A DNA stretch of 64,000 nucleotides from Aquabacter cavernae (GTDB lineage: Bacteria; Pseudomonadota; Alphaproteobacteria; Rhizobiales; Xanthobacteraceae). The notes beneath the pieces are model-generated. The model ran no database searches and had not been told where the DNA came from. It worked only from the letters and a program-made list of their open reading frames with translations. Positions 44,552 to 53,694 of this stretch are shown one piece after another. Each line of letters begins with the position of its first letter. Within the stretch, counting starts at the first letter, position 1. The translations under genes were made by a program, and so were the position numbers. The DNA is taken from assembly GCF_003993795.1 (NCBI RefSeq), contig NZ_RWKV01000008.1, positions 124,001 through 188,000 on the forward strand. The letters run 5' to 3'.

Positions 44552-45400
44552 TCATTCCCCCACCAGCCACGACACCCGCGCGCGGCCCTTGCCGTCCCGC
44601 GACAGGAGTGGGGCGAGGGCGGAGAGGATGGTGCGCATCTCCTCCTGCAGGGTGAAGGGCGGATTGAGGATGATGAGGCCGGAGCCCGACAGCGTGTTCA
44701 GGCTGCGCACTTCCGCGAAGTCCAGTTCCACGCACAGGGTCTTGGGCAGGCGCAGGCGCGCCACTTCGCGCCGGAGGGCGTCCACCGACCTGAGGTCCTT
44801 GATGGGGTACCAGAGCATGACGATGCCCTGCGCGAAGCGATCATGAGCGTGGCTCAGCGCCTCGGTGAGGCGGGTGAACTCACCCTGCTCCTCGAAGGGC
44901 GGGTCGATGAGCAGCAGCCCGCGCCGCTCGCGCGGCGGCAGGTGGGCCTTCACCGCCAGCCAGCCATCCTGCAGCAGCACCTTGGCGCGGGCGTCCGCAC
45001 CGATGCGCTTCTCCAGCTTCGTCTTCTCTTCCTTGTGCAGTTCGCAGAACAGGAAGCGATCCTGTGGCCGCGACAGAGCGAGGGCGAGGGCAGGGGAGCC
45101 GGGATAGAGCCGCGAGCCGCCGCTGGTGCGCAAGGCACGCACGGCGTCCAGATAGGGGGCGAGCAGCGCGGCGGCGGGGGCGGGCAGGTCCGCCGCCAGC
45201 ACGCGCTCGATGCCCGCTTCCGCCTCGCCGGTCTTCTGGGCGTTGGTGCCGCCCAAATCATAGATGCCCGCGCCCGCATGGGTGTCGATGACGCGGAAGG
45301 GCGTGTCCTTGCGGGCGAGATGAGCGAGCACGCGGGCGAGCGCCGCATGCTTCATCACGTCCGCTCCGTTTCCGGCATGGAAGGCGTGGCGATAATTCAT
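44552..45400 (-). CDS. rlmJ: 23S rRNA (adenine2030-N6)-methyltransferase
   Basis: 282 residues starting MNYRHAFHAGNGADVMKHAA, the RlmJ signature. The SAM-dependent methyltransferase core shows RVIDTHAGAGIYDL (SAM binding) and LLLIDPPFEEQGEF (the N6-adenine DPPF catalytic motif). It methylates A2030 of 23S rRNA. A much longer in-frame ORF extends upstream to 45724, but the conserved N-terminus fixes the start at 45400. Confidence 0.93.
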   Translation of the reverse strand: MNYRHAFHAGNGADVMKHAALARVLAHLARKDTPFRVIDTHAGAGIYDLGGTNAQKTGEAEAGIERVLAADLPAPAAALLAPYLDAVRALRTSGGSRLYPGSPALALALSRPQDRFLFCELHKEEKTKLEKRIGADARAKVLLQDGWLAVKAHLPPRERRGLLLIDPPFEEQGEFTRLTEALSHAHDRFAQGIVMLWYPIKDLRSVDALRREVARLRLPKTLCVELDFAEVRSLNTLSGSGLIILNPPFTLQEEMRTILSALAPLLSRDGKGRARVSWLVGE

Positions 45401-45512
45401 GGCATCCGGGGCTTCGCCGGGCAGCGGCGGTTTGTCAATTGCATCACGCATCCTCAAATGCACTCTTACGCGCCGGTCAAGTTCGGACCGCACCCGCTGG
45501 AGGAGCGCCCCA

Positions 45513-45923
45513 ATGAAATTCGCCACCGCTTTGCTCGCCGCGAGCCTTCTCGTCGCCCCCGCTTTGGTCCAGCCCGCCTTGGCGCAGGACGCGGCCGCGC
45601 CGAACATCCTGGGCACCTGGAAGGGCGAGAGCGATGGCCTCAGCCAGAAATACGGCTGGGTGACGGGTCCGGTGACCCTGGTGGTGAGCGAGCAGCGCGG
45701 CCGCTCGTTCCGCGCCAACATCACCTATCCCAGCGAGAAGGGCGGCACCCAGACCGAGAAGCTGGTGGGCACCCTGACGCCGGACGGCAAGAACGTGCTT
45801 CTGGCCGGTGACGACACCATCCACATCGCCGTGCTCCAGGGCTCGACCCTGGACGCCTGCTATCTGGAGCCCGGCGACAATGACGGCGTGGCCGTCTGCG
45901 CCCGCCTCGCGAAGCAGCCTTGA
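45513..45923 (+). CDS. Small secreted protein of unknown function
   Basis: 136 residues starting MKFATALLAASLLVAPALVQ with signal cleavage expected after ALAQ. The mature protein begins with NILGTWKGESDGLSQKYGWV and has the rhythm of a small lipocalin-like beta-barrel (GTW motif near the N-terminus, alternating strands such as VTLVVSEQRGRSFRANI), with two cysteines near the end. That fold is only a suggestion. GGAGGAG upstream supports ATG 45513. It is divergent from rlmJ. Confidence 0.75.
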   Translation: MKFATALLAASLLVAPALVQPALAQDAAAPNILGTWKGESDGLSQKYGWVTGPVTLVVSEQRGRSFRANITYPSEKGGTQTEKLVGTLTPDGKNVLLAGDDTIHIAVLQGSTLDACYLEPGDNDGVAVCARLAKQP

Positions 45924-45983
45924 GGACGGTGGGGCAGGGGCTGTTTCCCGGCAGAACGTCAGTCTGTGCCTTCATGAGCATCC

Positions 45984-46074
45984 GTCATGGCCGGGCTTGT
46001 CCCGGCCATCCACGGGGTTCGGCTGGGCGGTACTTAGGGCGCGACGTGAATGCTCGGATAAGCCCGCGCATGAC
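45984..46074. repeat. Long imperfect palindrome, copy 2 (upstream of the GIY-YIG gene)
   Basis: Left arm GTCATGGCCGGGCTTGTCCC plus GGCCATCCACG is intact; the right arm is degraded (GTGAATGCTCGGATAAGCCC then GCGCATGAC). It ends 34 bases before the GIY-YIG gene. Confidence 0.85.
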
Positions 46075-46108
46075 GGAAGCAAGGCGTGGGTGAAAGCGAG
46101 CTTCCAAC

Positions 46109-46396
46109 ATGGGAGAAGCTTATGTCTACATCCTGACCAATCGACCCAACGGAACTCTCTATGTGGGCGTGACCAATAATATTGTCCGCCGCGTATGGGA
46201 GCATCGTGAGGGTGTGGCGGATGGCTTTACGAAACGTTACGGCTTGAAGCTGCTCGCCTATTTCGAGAGGCATGAGGCGATTTCCGTCGCCATCCAGCGC
46301 GAGAAGGCCATGAAGCATTGGCCCCGCGCATGGAAGGTCCGGCTCATACTGGACCTGAATCCAACATGGCAGGATCTATACCCGAGCATTGTCTGA
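46109..46396 (+). CDS. GIY-YIG family nuclease flanked by palindromic repeats
   Basis: 95 residues consisting of one GIY-YIG domain: the signature is YVYILTNRPNGTLYVGVTNN, with the conserved Arg in VRRVWEHREG and the metal-binding Glu in IQREKAMKHWPRAWK. Short stand-alone members (UPF0213/YhbQ-like) are common in Rhizobiales and their role is unclear; some act on DNA. Palindrome copies 2 and 3 lie 34 bases before and 8 bases after the gene. That bracketing resembles how other repeat families accompany their mobilising enzyme, though a link is not proven here. Confidence 0.9.
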   Translation: MGEAYVYILTNRPNGTLYVGVTNNIVRRVWEHREGVADGFTKRYGLKLLAYFERHEAISVAIQREKAMKHWPRAWKVRLILDLNPTWQDLYPSIV

Positions 46397-46404
46397 TCAC
46401 ACCC

Positions 46405-46498
46405 GTCATGGCCGGGCTTGTCCCGGCCATCCACGCGGTTCCGCTGGGTGCGCGCTCGACGCAGAGGCGTGGATGCCCGGGACAAGCCCGGGCATGAC
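46405..46498. repeat. Long imperfect palindrome, copy 3 (downstream of the GIY-YIG gene)
   Basis: Both arms are nearly perfect: GTCATGGCCGGGCTTGTCCC... on the left and CGTGGATGCCCGGGACAAGC followed by CCGGGCATGAC on the right. It begins eight bases after the nuclease stop codon. Confidence 0.9.
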
Positions 46499-46544
46499 AG
46501 CTTGTGCGGCGAAATGAGTCTATTCGGCTGAACGTCGATAAGCC

Positions 46545-47186
46545 CTAAGGCGCGGGAATCGCCAGTGGCCGGCGCGGTGAGCAACTGCGGCGGTTCACTT
46601 CCGGGCAGGCGATGAAGCCGAGGTCGCGGTTCATGCAGATGCGCACCTCCGACAGGCGACCGTCATTGCAGTCCACGGCGATCATGTCGTCCTTCAGGCC
46701 CGGATTGGCGCTCATGAAGGCCGCCTCGATGGCCTCTCCCGTCAGGGTCGGCGGGCTATCGGCGGCGAAGGCGGGCGGTATGGCCACCTTGCCGCGCGCC
46801 GCGCGCACCAGGTCGAAATAGCTCTTGGGCGAGAGGTCCGTGCAGGTGCCGTGCTTGCGCCATTCATGCAGAATCAGCCCCTTGGAGGGCATGAGGTCGT
46901 CCATGCCGCTGACCACGGCATCGGGCACATAGGGGGCGGGCGATTGGCAGAAGTCCGGATAGCCCCGGACATATTGCGGCCAGAGCCCATGCACCACGAA
47001 GCGGTGGGAGCGGCCCCGGCACTGCTGCGGGCTTGCCTTCGGCCCCGCGCAATAGGTGGGGCTCCAGGACAAGGCGAGCACGAAGAAATCGAAACGTCCG
47101 GGCGCGTCGCGGCCCTGTTGCTGCGCCTGTGCGGGCAGGCCGGACCACAGGAGAAACGCAGCGAGGATAAAGGCGGCGCGGAGCAT
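46545..47186 (-). CDS. Secreted ribonuclease T2
   Basis: 213 residues from ATG 47186. A signal peptide (MLRAAFILAAFLLWSGLPAQ, cleavage after AQA) precedes an RNase T2 domain with both active-site motifs: FVVHGLWPQY (CAS1, first catalytic His) and LHEWRKHGTC (CAS2, second His, Glu and Lys). The enzyme cleaves RNA through 2',3'-cyclic phosphates in the periplasm or outside. Six or more cysteines are compatible with the usual disulfides. The same frame stays open to 47975, but the signal peptide marks the start. Confidence 0.92.
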   Translation of the reverse strand: MLRAAFILAAFLLWSGLPAQAQQQGRDAPGRFDFFVLALSWSPTYCAGPKASPQQCRGRSHRFVVHGLWPQYVRGYPDFCQSPAPYVPDAVVSGMDDLMPSKGLILHEWRKHGTCTDLSPKSYFDLVRAARGKVAIPPAFAADSPPTLTGEAIEAAFMSANPGLKDDMIAVDCNDGRLSEVRICMNRDLGFIACPEVNRRSCSPRRPLAIPAP

Positions 47187-47224
47187 AGGGGCCGGCAGGG
47201 CGAGCCCTACCGGCCGGGCACGTC

Positions 47225-47713
47225 TCACGGACGGGCCATCCGGCAATTGGGCGCGTAGGCGAGGTTGCGGTCGAGGCCGTCGATGCACCATTCCACGCCC
47301 CAGGTGTAGCCCTGGAAGCTGGAGTCTTCGACGATCGAATACCAGATGGGGTGCCGCGTCGCGTCGGAGAGCGTCACCGTGGCGGTGCAGTAGCGGCGCG
47401 GCTGGAAGCCCTCGCCCCACGGCCGGTAGGCCACTTCGCGCACATTCTGGTAGGTGGAGATGTTCAGCGCCGCATTCCAGTACATGCGCTCGGTCTCGGC
47501 GAAGCGCATGGAGATGGTGCCGAGGGCCAGAGGCTCGGTGCAGGCGGGCAGGCTGGTGGTGCTGGTGCTGTAGCTGTCGTTGGGCAGCCAGAAATTGTCC
47601 AGCAGGATGTTGGCCGCGCTCGCCGGCGACAGCGCCGCCGCAGCCGCCATCACCGCACCCGCCATCACGGCGCGCACGCCCACGGCCGACTTGTTGCGCG
47701 AATTGACACCCAT
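47225..47713 (-). CDS. Secreted protein of unknown function
   Basis: 162 residues from ATG 47713 (GGGAG upstream). After an N-terminal charged stretch comes a signal peptide (VMAGAVMAAAAALSPASA-A). The mature part has four cysteines (SLPACTEP, RRYCTATV, VEWCIDGL, PNCRMARP), suggesting two disulfides, and aromatic-rich segments. I do not recognise the family. It lies 38 bases upstream of the RNase T2 gene, same strand, so the two are probably cotranscribed. Confidence 0.72.
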   Translation of the reverse strand: MGVNSRNKSAVGVRAVMAGAVMAAAAALSPASAANILLDNFWLPNDSYSTSTTSLPACTEPLALGTISMRFAETERMYWNAALNISTYQNVREVAYRPWGEGFQPRRYCTATVTLSDATRHPIWYSIVEDSSFQGYTWGVEWCIDGLDRNLAYAPNCRMARP

Positions 47714-48058
47714 GCCGTTCTCCCGAACCCTCTGCCCCACGCTCGGGCGCGACGATGAAATGGCGGCGCGGCGCGGTCAAGCGCAGGCGCGCAACACCTT
47801 CCGGGAAAACGCACCGAAAAAACCACCCGGTGTGGCCATCGGGCCGCGCAGGGCCGCTTGGGTCTCTGGAGCAGATGAAAAAAGTCCTGCGACGGTAATG
47901 TATTAGGTGTAAATGCGCAAAACCTGCCCTGTGATGGCGGGAATCGAAATCAGGCTCCCGCCACCGCCATCTCACTGTCGCCGAAAGTGTGTCTCATTGA
48001 CCTTGCCTAGAGGTCGGTGGCACCTGTGCCGCCACCGTGACGAAACGAAAGTGCCTTC
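47714..48058 (+). promoter_or_regulatory. Leader of the ornithine decarboxylase gene with mutually exclusive hairpins
   Basis: This 345-base spacer has no supported gene. Close to the decarboxylase start, CGGTGGC (48015–48021) can pair with GCCACCG at 48031–48037, just before the start region, or with an identical GCCACCG at 47960–47966. The upstream copy is also partly used by another stem, GGCGGGA (47936–47942) with TCCCGCC (47956–47962). One segment with two identical competing partners is the architecture of a riboswitch or attenuator. Leader RNA motifs (speF) are known upstream of alphaproteobacterial ornithine decarboxylases; membership is not shown here. Confidence 0.5.
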
Positions 48059-49375
48059 ATGTCGAAACCCGGTTTCGTTCCTCAGCTGGTGACGGGCGCT
48101 GCCCCCTCCGCTCTGAAACGCTTCGCCACCGGACGGGATGTCGCCCTCCAGATGCGTCCGGACCAGCCGGTCTATTGCTTCCGCCCGGCCACCCTGGCGG
48201 CGGATGCCCACGCCTTCACCTCGCTGTTTCCGGGCAAGACCGCCTATGCGGTGAAGACCAATGGCGACGCGCTGGTGATGAAGACGCTGGCGGACTTGGG
48301 CATGTCGGTGTTCGACGTGGCGAGCCCGGCCGAATTCGCGGCCGCGCGGGACGTCTCGCCCCGCAGCGAATTGCTCTACATGCATCCGGTGAAGGCGCAG
48401 TCGGACATCCGCCTCGCGCTGGAGACCTATGGCATCCGCGTCCTGTCCGTGGACCATGAGGACGAGGTCGCCAAGATCCTGCGCATCGTCAACGCGCTGG
48501 ACCTCGACCCCGAAGAGTTCACCATGTTCGTGCGCATCGCCTCCAAGGGAGAGGCGGCCTACGAACTGTCCAAGAAGTTCGGCGCGGCGCCCGCCCATGC
48601 GGCGGAGCTGCTCCAGCGCATCCACAATATCGGCTTCAAGTGCGGCATCGCCTTCCATGTGGGCAGCCAGGTGGAAGACGCGACCACCTTCGAGCGCGCG
48701 GTGGCCACCGCCGCCGAAGTGCGCGACGCCGCCCGCGTGCCGATCGTGGAGCTGGACGTGGGCGGCGGCTTCCCGGCCGTCTATGCCAATGATCCGCGCC
48801 GCCGCAGCGCCGCCATGCCGCCGCTGCCGGACCTGATGCGCTCCCTTATGGCCGCGGTAGAGCGCCACGGCTTCGGCAATACGCCGCTTGTGGCGGAGCC
48901 GGGCCGCGTCATCGTCGCCCGCGCCTTCTCCGTGGTGGCCCGCGTGCTGCTGAAGAAGGGCCAGCGCCTCTATATCAATGACGGCATCTGGTCCTCGCTG
49001 TCCGATAGCTGGACCGGCAAGCTGCTGCTGCCCGCCCAGCACATTCCGGACCCCGCGCGCCGTCGCCGTTCGGGCGATCCCAACAAGCTGGTGCCGTTCC
49101 GCATCTACGGCGCCACCTGCGACAGCGTGGACGTGCTCTCGCGCCCGCTCTATCTGCCGGAGACGGTGGATACGGGCGACTGGATCGAGATCGGCCATAT
49201 CGGCGCCTATTCGCTGGCGCTGCGCACCCACTTCAACGGCTTCTTCCCCGACACCTTCGTGGAAGTGGAGCAGCCGTTCGAGCAGTCGGATGGCGTGGCG
49301 GCGATGGTCGAGCACGCGCCGGGCTCGGAAGGCACGCGCGCGGAGCCGCACGAGCCCCATATCGCCGGAAAGTAA
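48059..49375 (+). CDS. Ornithine/lysine decarboxylase, alanine-racemase-fold (group IV) type
   Basis: 438 residues. The PLP-binding Lys is Lys66 in AYAVKTNGD; the His-containing AFHVGSQVED, the glycine-rich ELDVGGGFPAVY and the active-site Cys in GATCDSVDVL complete the set for eukaryotic-type ornithine decarboxylase. It makes putrescine from ornithine (and in some relatives cadaverine from lysine). Relative to other members it has a somewhat long C-terminus (about 30 residues, acidic). No clear Shine-Dalgarno precedes the ATG, fitting control by leader structure. A strong terminator follows. Confidence 0.92.
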   Translation: MSKPGFVPQLVTGAAPSALKRFATGRDVALQMRPDQPVYCFRPATLAADAHAFTSLFPGKTAYAVKTNGDALVMKTLADLGMSVFDVASPAEFAAARDVSPRSELLYMHPVKAQSDIRLALETYGIRVLSVDHEDEVAKILRIVNALDLDPEEFTMFVRIASKGEAAYELSKKFGAAPAHAAELLQRIHNIGFKCGIAFHVGSQVEDATTFERAVATAAEVRDAARVPIVELDVGGGFPAVYANDPRRRSAAMPPLPDLMRSLMAAVERHGFGNTPLVAEPGRVIVARAFSVVARVLLKKGQRLYINDGIWSSLSDSWTGKLLLPAQHIPDPARRRRSGDPNKLVPFRIYGATCDSVDVLSRPLYLPETVDTGDWIEIGHIGAYSLALRTHFNGFFPDTFVEVEQPFEQSDGVAAMVEHAPGSEGTRAEPHEPHIAGK

Positions 49376-49390
49376 GCCCGCAAGTGATGG

Positions 49391-49416
49391 AAACGCGCCC
49401 GGCCTCCGGGCGCGTT
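49391..49416. terminator. Intrinsic terminator between the decarboxylase and msrP genes
   Basis: AAACGCGCCCGG (49391–49402) pairs with CCGGGCGCGTTT around CCT, followed by TT. The A-run on the other side lets it also serve the convergent msrP gene, which ends 11 bases further. Confidence 0.88.
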
Positions 49417-49426
49417 TTCCTGCGCT

Positions 49427-50377
49427 TCAGGTGAAGAGGCGTTCCTTTTCCAGGCCCGCATAGAGCCCCGCCACATACGGCCCGTAGCCGTTATAGATCA
49501 GGGTCGGGCGCCGCTCGCCGGTGGCGATGTCCTTCTCGGTGGCCTGGCTCCAGCGGGGATGGGGAACCTGCGGGTTCACATTTGCCCAGAACCCGTATTC
49601 GGACGCCTGCACCACTTCCCAGAAGCTCTTGGGCCGCTGGTCCGTGAAGGTCACCTTCACGATGGCCTTGGCGGACTTGAAGCCGTATTTCCACGGCAGC
49701 GCCACCCGCAGCGGCGCGCCGAACTGGTTCGGCGCGGGCTTGCCGTAGATGCCGGTGACGAAGAAGGCGAGGTCGTTGGTGGCCTCCGCCATGGTCACCC
49801 CTTCCACATAGGGCCAGGGATAGAAGCGCCCGCTCTGGCCGGGCGCCACGGCCTTGTCCAGGAAGGTCTCGAAGCGCAGATATTTCGCGCCGCTCAGCGG
49901 GCGCGCATAGTCCACCAGCGCCTTCATGGGAAAGCCGGTCCAGGGAACCGCCATGGACCAGGCTTCCACGCAGCGGTGGCGATAGAGCCGCTCCTCCAGG
50001 GGCATGGCTTTCAGCAGCGTGTCGATGTCCACCTGCCGGGGCTGCTCCACCATGCCGTCCAGCGTCACCGTCCAGGGGCGGGTCTTCAGCTTGGCGGCGG
50101 CGCGGCCCACATCGTAATTGGTGCCGAACTCGTAATAATTGTTCACGGTGCTCGCCTTGTCCTCGGGCGTCATGGGCCGGTCGAGGGTGAAGGCGGGATT
50201 GCGCTTGGCCGGATAGAGGGCGGCGGAGGGATCGGTGCCCTGCGCGTGGGCAGGCAGGGTGCCCGCGCCGATGAGGCCGAGACCGGCCCCCAGCAGGGTG
50301 CGGCGGCTCAGGAAGACCTGCTCCGGTGTCGCCTGGTGCTCTGGGATCTCCCAGCCGCGCTTGATACGGATATGCAT
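49427..50377 (-). CDS. msrP: Protein-methionine-sulfoxide reductase catalytic subunit MsrP (molybdoenzyme)
   Basis: 316 residues. A twin-arginine signal (LSRRTLLGAGLGLIGAG) directs the folded molybdenum-cofactor protein to the periplasm. The sulfite-oxidase-fold core contains the molybdenum-ligating Cys in YRHRCVEAWSMAVPWTGF and the family stretch TLIYNGYGPYVAGLY at the C-terminus. MsrP repairs oxidised methionines in periplasmic proteins, taking electrons from the heme protein MsrQ, whose gene usually follows; it is not found here. The ATG at 50377 begins the conserved N-terminus; an in-frame start 22 codons earlier does not. Confidence 0.93.
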   Translation of the reverse strand: MHIRIKRGWEIPEHQATPEQVFLSRRTLLGAGLGLIGAGTLPAHAQGTDPSAALYPAKRNPAFTLDRPMTPEDKASTVNNYYEFGTNYDVGRAAAKLKTRPWTVTLDGMVEQPRQVDIDTLLKAMPLEERLYRHRCVEAWSMAVPWTGFPMKALVDYARPLSGAKYLRFETFLDKAVAPGQSGRFYPWPYVEGVTMAEATNDLAFFVTGIYGKPAPNQFGAPLRVALPWKYGFKSAKAIVKVTFTDQRPKSFWEVVQASEYGFWANVNPQVPHPRWSQATEKDIATGERRPTLIYNGYGPYVAGLYAGLEKERLFT

Positions 50378-50464
50378 GGCTCGCGTCCTCCCTACGGCTG
50401 CGATGCGCGAAGGGACAATCGCGGGCGAAGGGCCGCGCGGCAATTCAAACGGCCGTGTAGCCGC

Positions 50465-50992
50465 TCAACGTTTCTGTGAAGGCGTGAGGGTGAGCGTGAC
50501 GCCCGCCAGCGACACGGAGAGGCCGCTATCCGCCGAAATGCTCATGGGCTGGAGGGAAATCCCCCGGCTGGCATCCTTCGCCACCAGCAGGTTGGCCGAG
50601 AAGCCCGGCCCCAGGGCGACACCCGTGCTGAGGCCCACATATTGGCCGGCAAGGGCCTGCGGGCCGATATTGGGGCTGGTGGCGAGCACGATCCAGAGCA
50701 TGGAGCCCTGGTCCGAGACGCCGAAATCGATGCCGGCCCGCTCCAGTGTGCCCGTATAGAAGAACTGGCCCATCTCGGCCGCCGGGCGAAACTCGCAGGT
50801 CACGCTCCGCGTTGAGCCGAAACCGTAGGCGATGGCGGCCGCGCCGCGACATTCCAGCAGGCCGGCCTGGACCTTGGGGGCCTCGCCCTTGGGTGTCTCC
50901 TGCGCCCCGGCCGCAGCCGGGACGCAGGCGACGAGAAGCGCCACGCAGCGCCGCGCGCCGAAGCGCGCCGCGCCGAGAAGCGAATGGATCAC
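50465..50992 (-). CDS. DUF992 family secreted protein, copy 1
   Basis: 175 residues. After a signal peptide (VALLVACVPAAAGA-Q) comes the DUF992 pattern: KVQAGLLECRGAAAIAYGFG, STRSVTCEFRP, TGTLERAGIDFGVSDQGSML and a final beta region. The two cysteines (in LLEC and VTCEF) are shared by all three neighbouring copies and could form a disulfide. DUF992 proteins are periplasmic or outer-membrane-associated in Rhizobiales, with unknown function. Its start overlaps the stop of copy 2 by four bases (ATGA). Confidence 0.9.
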   Translation of the reverse strand: MIHSLLGAARFGARRCVALLVACVPAAAGAQETPKGEAPKVQAGLLECRGAAAIAYGFGSTRSVTCEFRPAAEMGQFFYTGTLERAGIDFGVSDQGSMLWIVLATSPNIGPQALAGQYVGLSTGVALGPGFSANLLVAKDASRGISLQPMSISADSGLSVSLAGVTLTLTPSQKR

Positions 50993-51504
50993 TTCGTGAC
51001 CTTCTTGCCCTTGGCCGTGGCGGCCGGAACCGGGGTCAAGGTCAGGTCGGCGAGGCCGGCGGCCACGTTGAGGCCGGTGGAGCCCTGGATGGAGACGGGC
51101 TGCAGGGCGATGGTGCTGTTGGAGCCGCCGAGCAGAACGTTGGCGCCGCCGCCCACGCCCACGGCCACGTCCGCGGACACGCCCGCATAGTGGCCGGAGA
51201 GGTCCACAGCCGCCTTGGAGGTGCTGGGGGCGAACACGGTCCAGCCGAGCACGCCGGCGCCGCCGACGCCGAGATCCACGCCCAGGCGACGCGCGGTGCC
51301 CTTATAGGTGGCGAGGACGGTGTTGCTGGTGCCCTGGAGGAACTCGCAGGTCATCTCGCGCACGGAGCCGAGCACGAGGCCGGTATAGGGGGCAACGGCG
51401 CAACGCAGCACGCCGACCTGGACCTTGGGAGCGGTCTGGGCAGCGGCGGGCAGGGAGAAGGCGGCGGTGGCGGCGAGGGCCGCGAGGGCAAGCTTGATGC
51501 GCAT
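50989..51504 (-). CDS. DUF992 family secreted protein, copy 2
   Basis: 171 residues: signal peptide MRIKLALAALAATAAFSLPA with cleavage after AAAQ, then KVQVGVLRCAVAPYTGLVLG, VREMTCEFLQG, GVDLGVGGAGVLGWTVFAP and a glycine-rich GVSADVAVGVGGGANVL. The C-terminus carries a short basic tail (ATAKGKKVTK) missing from the other copies. It is more like copy 3 than copy 1. A terminator hairpin separates it from copy 3, while copy 1 is coupled to it. Confidence 0.9.
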   Translation of the reverse strand: MRIKLALAALAATAAFSLPAAAQTAPKVQVGVLRCAVAPYTGLVLGSVREMTCEFLQGTSNTVLATYKGTARRLGVDLGVGGAGVLGWTVFAPSTSKAAVDLSGHYAGVSADVAVGVGGGANVLLGGSNSTIALQPVSIQGSTGLNVAAGLADLTLTPVPAATAKGKKVTK

Positions 51505-51518
51505 GGTCGTCTCTCAGG

Positions 51519-51549
51519 GAAAAGGGGCCGGAACCCGATGTTCCGGCCC
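51519..51549 (-). terminator. Intrinsic terminator between DUF992 copies 3 and 2
   Basis: On the minus strand GGGCCGGAAC and GTTCCGGCCC form a perfect 10-bp stem followed by CTTTT. It would end or attenuate transcription from copy 3 before copies 2 and 1. Confidence 0.8.
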
Positions 51550-51558
51550 AAATTACAC

Positions 51559-52041
51559 TCAGCGCAGGGTCAGGTCGGCGACGCCGAGCGCCAGGTTCAG
51601 GCCGGTCTCGCCCTGCACGGACAGGGGCTGGAGCGCGATGGTGCTCTTGGAGCCGCCAATGAGCGCATTGGCGCCGAGGCCCACGCCGACGGCCGCACCG
51701 GCGGACACGCCGGCATAGGAGCCGCGCAGGTCGCTGGGGTTCACGCTGCGGGTGGGGGCGAGTACGGTCCAGATCATCACGCCCGCGCCGTTCACGCCGA
51801 CATCAAGGCCGAAGCGGCGCATGGTGGCGTCATAGGTGCCGCCGCGGGTGGCGCGGGTGGCGGGCTTCAGGGTGCAGGTGGCCTCGCGCACGGAGCCGAT
51901 GATGAAGGCCATGTTGGGCTTCATGTTGCAGACGAGCGTGCCGATCTGGACGCGGGTCTGGGCAGCGGCGGGCAGGGCGCCCATGGTGAGGGCGGAGGCA
52001 GCGATGGCGGCGGCGACGCCGGCTTTGGCCAAGGTCTTCAT
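51559..52041 (-). CDS. DUF992 family secreted protein, copy 3
   Basis: 160 residues from ATG 52041 (GGAGGA upstream). Signal peptide MKTLAKAGVAAAIAASALTM, cleavage after AAAQ, then RVQIGTLVCNMKPNMAFIIG, VREATCTLKPA, GLDVGVNGAGVMIWTVLAP and SAGAAVGVGLGANALIGGSK. It ends directly after the last strand (VADLTLR), like a minimal DUF992. It is the first transcribed of the three tandem paralogues. Confidence 0.9.
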   Translation of the reverse strand: MKTLAKAGVAAAIAASALTMGALPAAAQTRVQIGTLVCNMKPNMAFIIGSVREATCTLKPATRATRGGTYDATMRRFGLDVGVNGAGVMIWTVLAPTRSVNPSDLRGSYAGVSAGAAVGVGLGANALIGGSKSTIALQPLSVQGETGLNLALGVADLTLR

Positions 52042-52195
52042 GGTGCATTCCTCCAAAAGGGTACGCGCGGAACCTGCGCGCTCAGTGTCATTCCCGGCGG
52101 CCGAGCAGCCTGCCGACCGGCCATGAGGCCGGTGGGACCGGGCGCGGGCACCGAACGCCGCCAAGCCTTAGCTCGGGACGGGCGATCCGCCAACG

Positions 52196-52227
52196 TAAAA
52201 ACGGGCCGCAGGTTCCCTGCGGCCCGT
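52196..52227 (-). terminator. Intrinsic terminator after aatA
   Basis: On the minus strand ACGGGCCGCAGG pairs with CCTGCGGCCCGT (loop GAA) and is followed by TTTTT. It lies about 40 bases after the aatA stop. Confidence 0.88.
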
Positions 52228-52264
52228 GCTTTCATGCCACGGGCGTTCGCCCGCTACGCCTCAC

Positions 52265-53566
<1,302 letters not shown>

Positions 53567-53694
53567 TCATTTAAACCCGCCCCGTACGGCGAACAAGCAA
53601 GCATCGGTGATGGATGGGCTGCGCAAAGCTGATGGCCGGCCTTGCGGTGGGGCCGTGGAGGCGCCATCTCGACGGCAATCGGGAAGGGCAGGAC

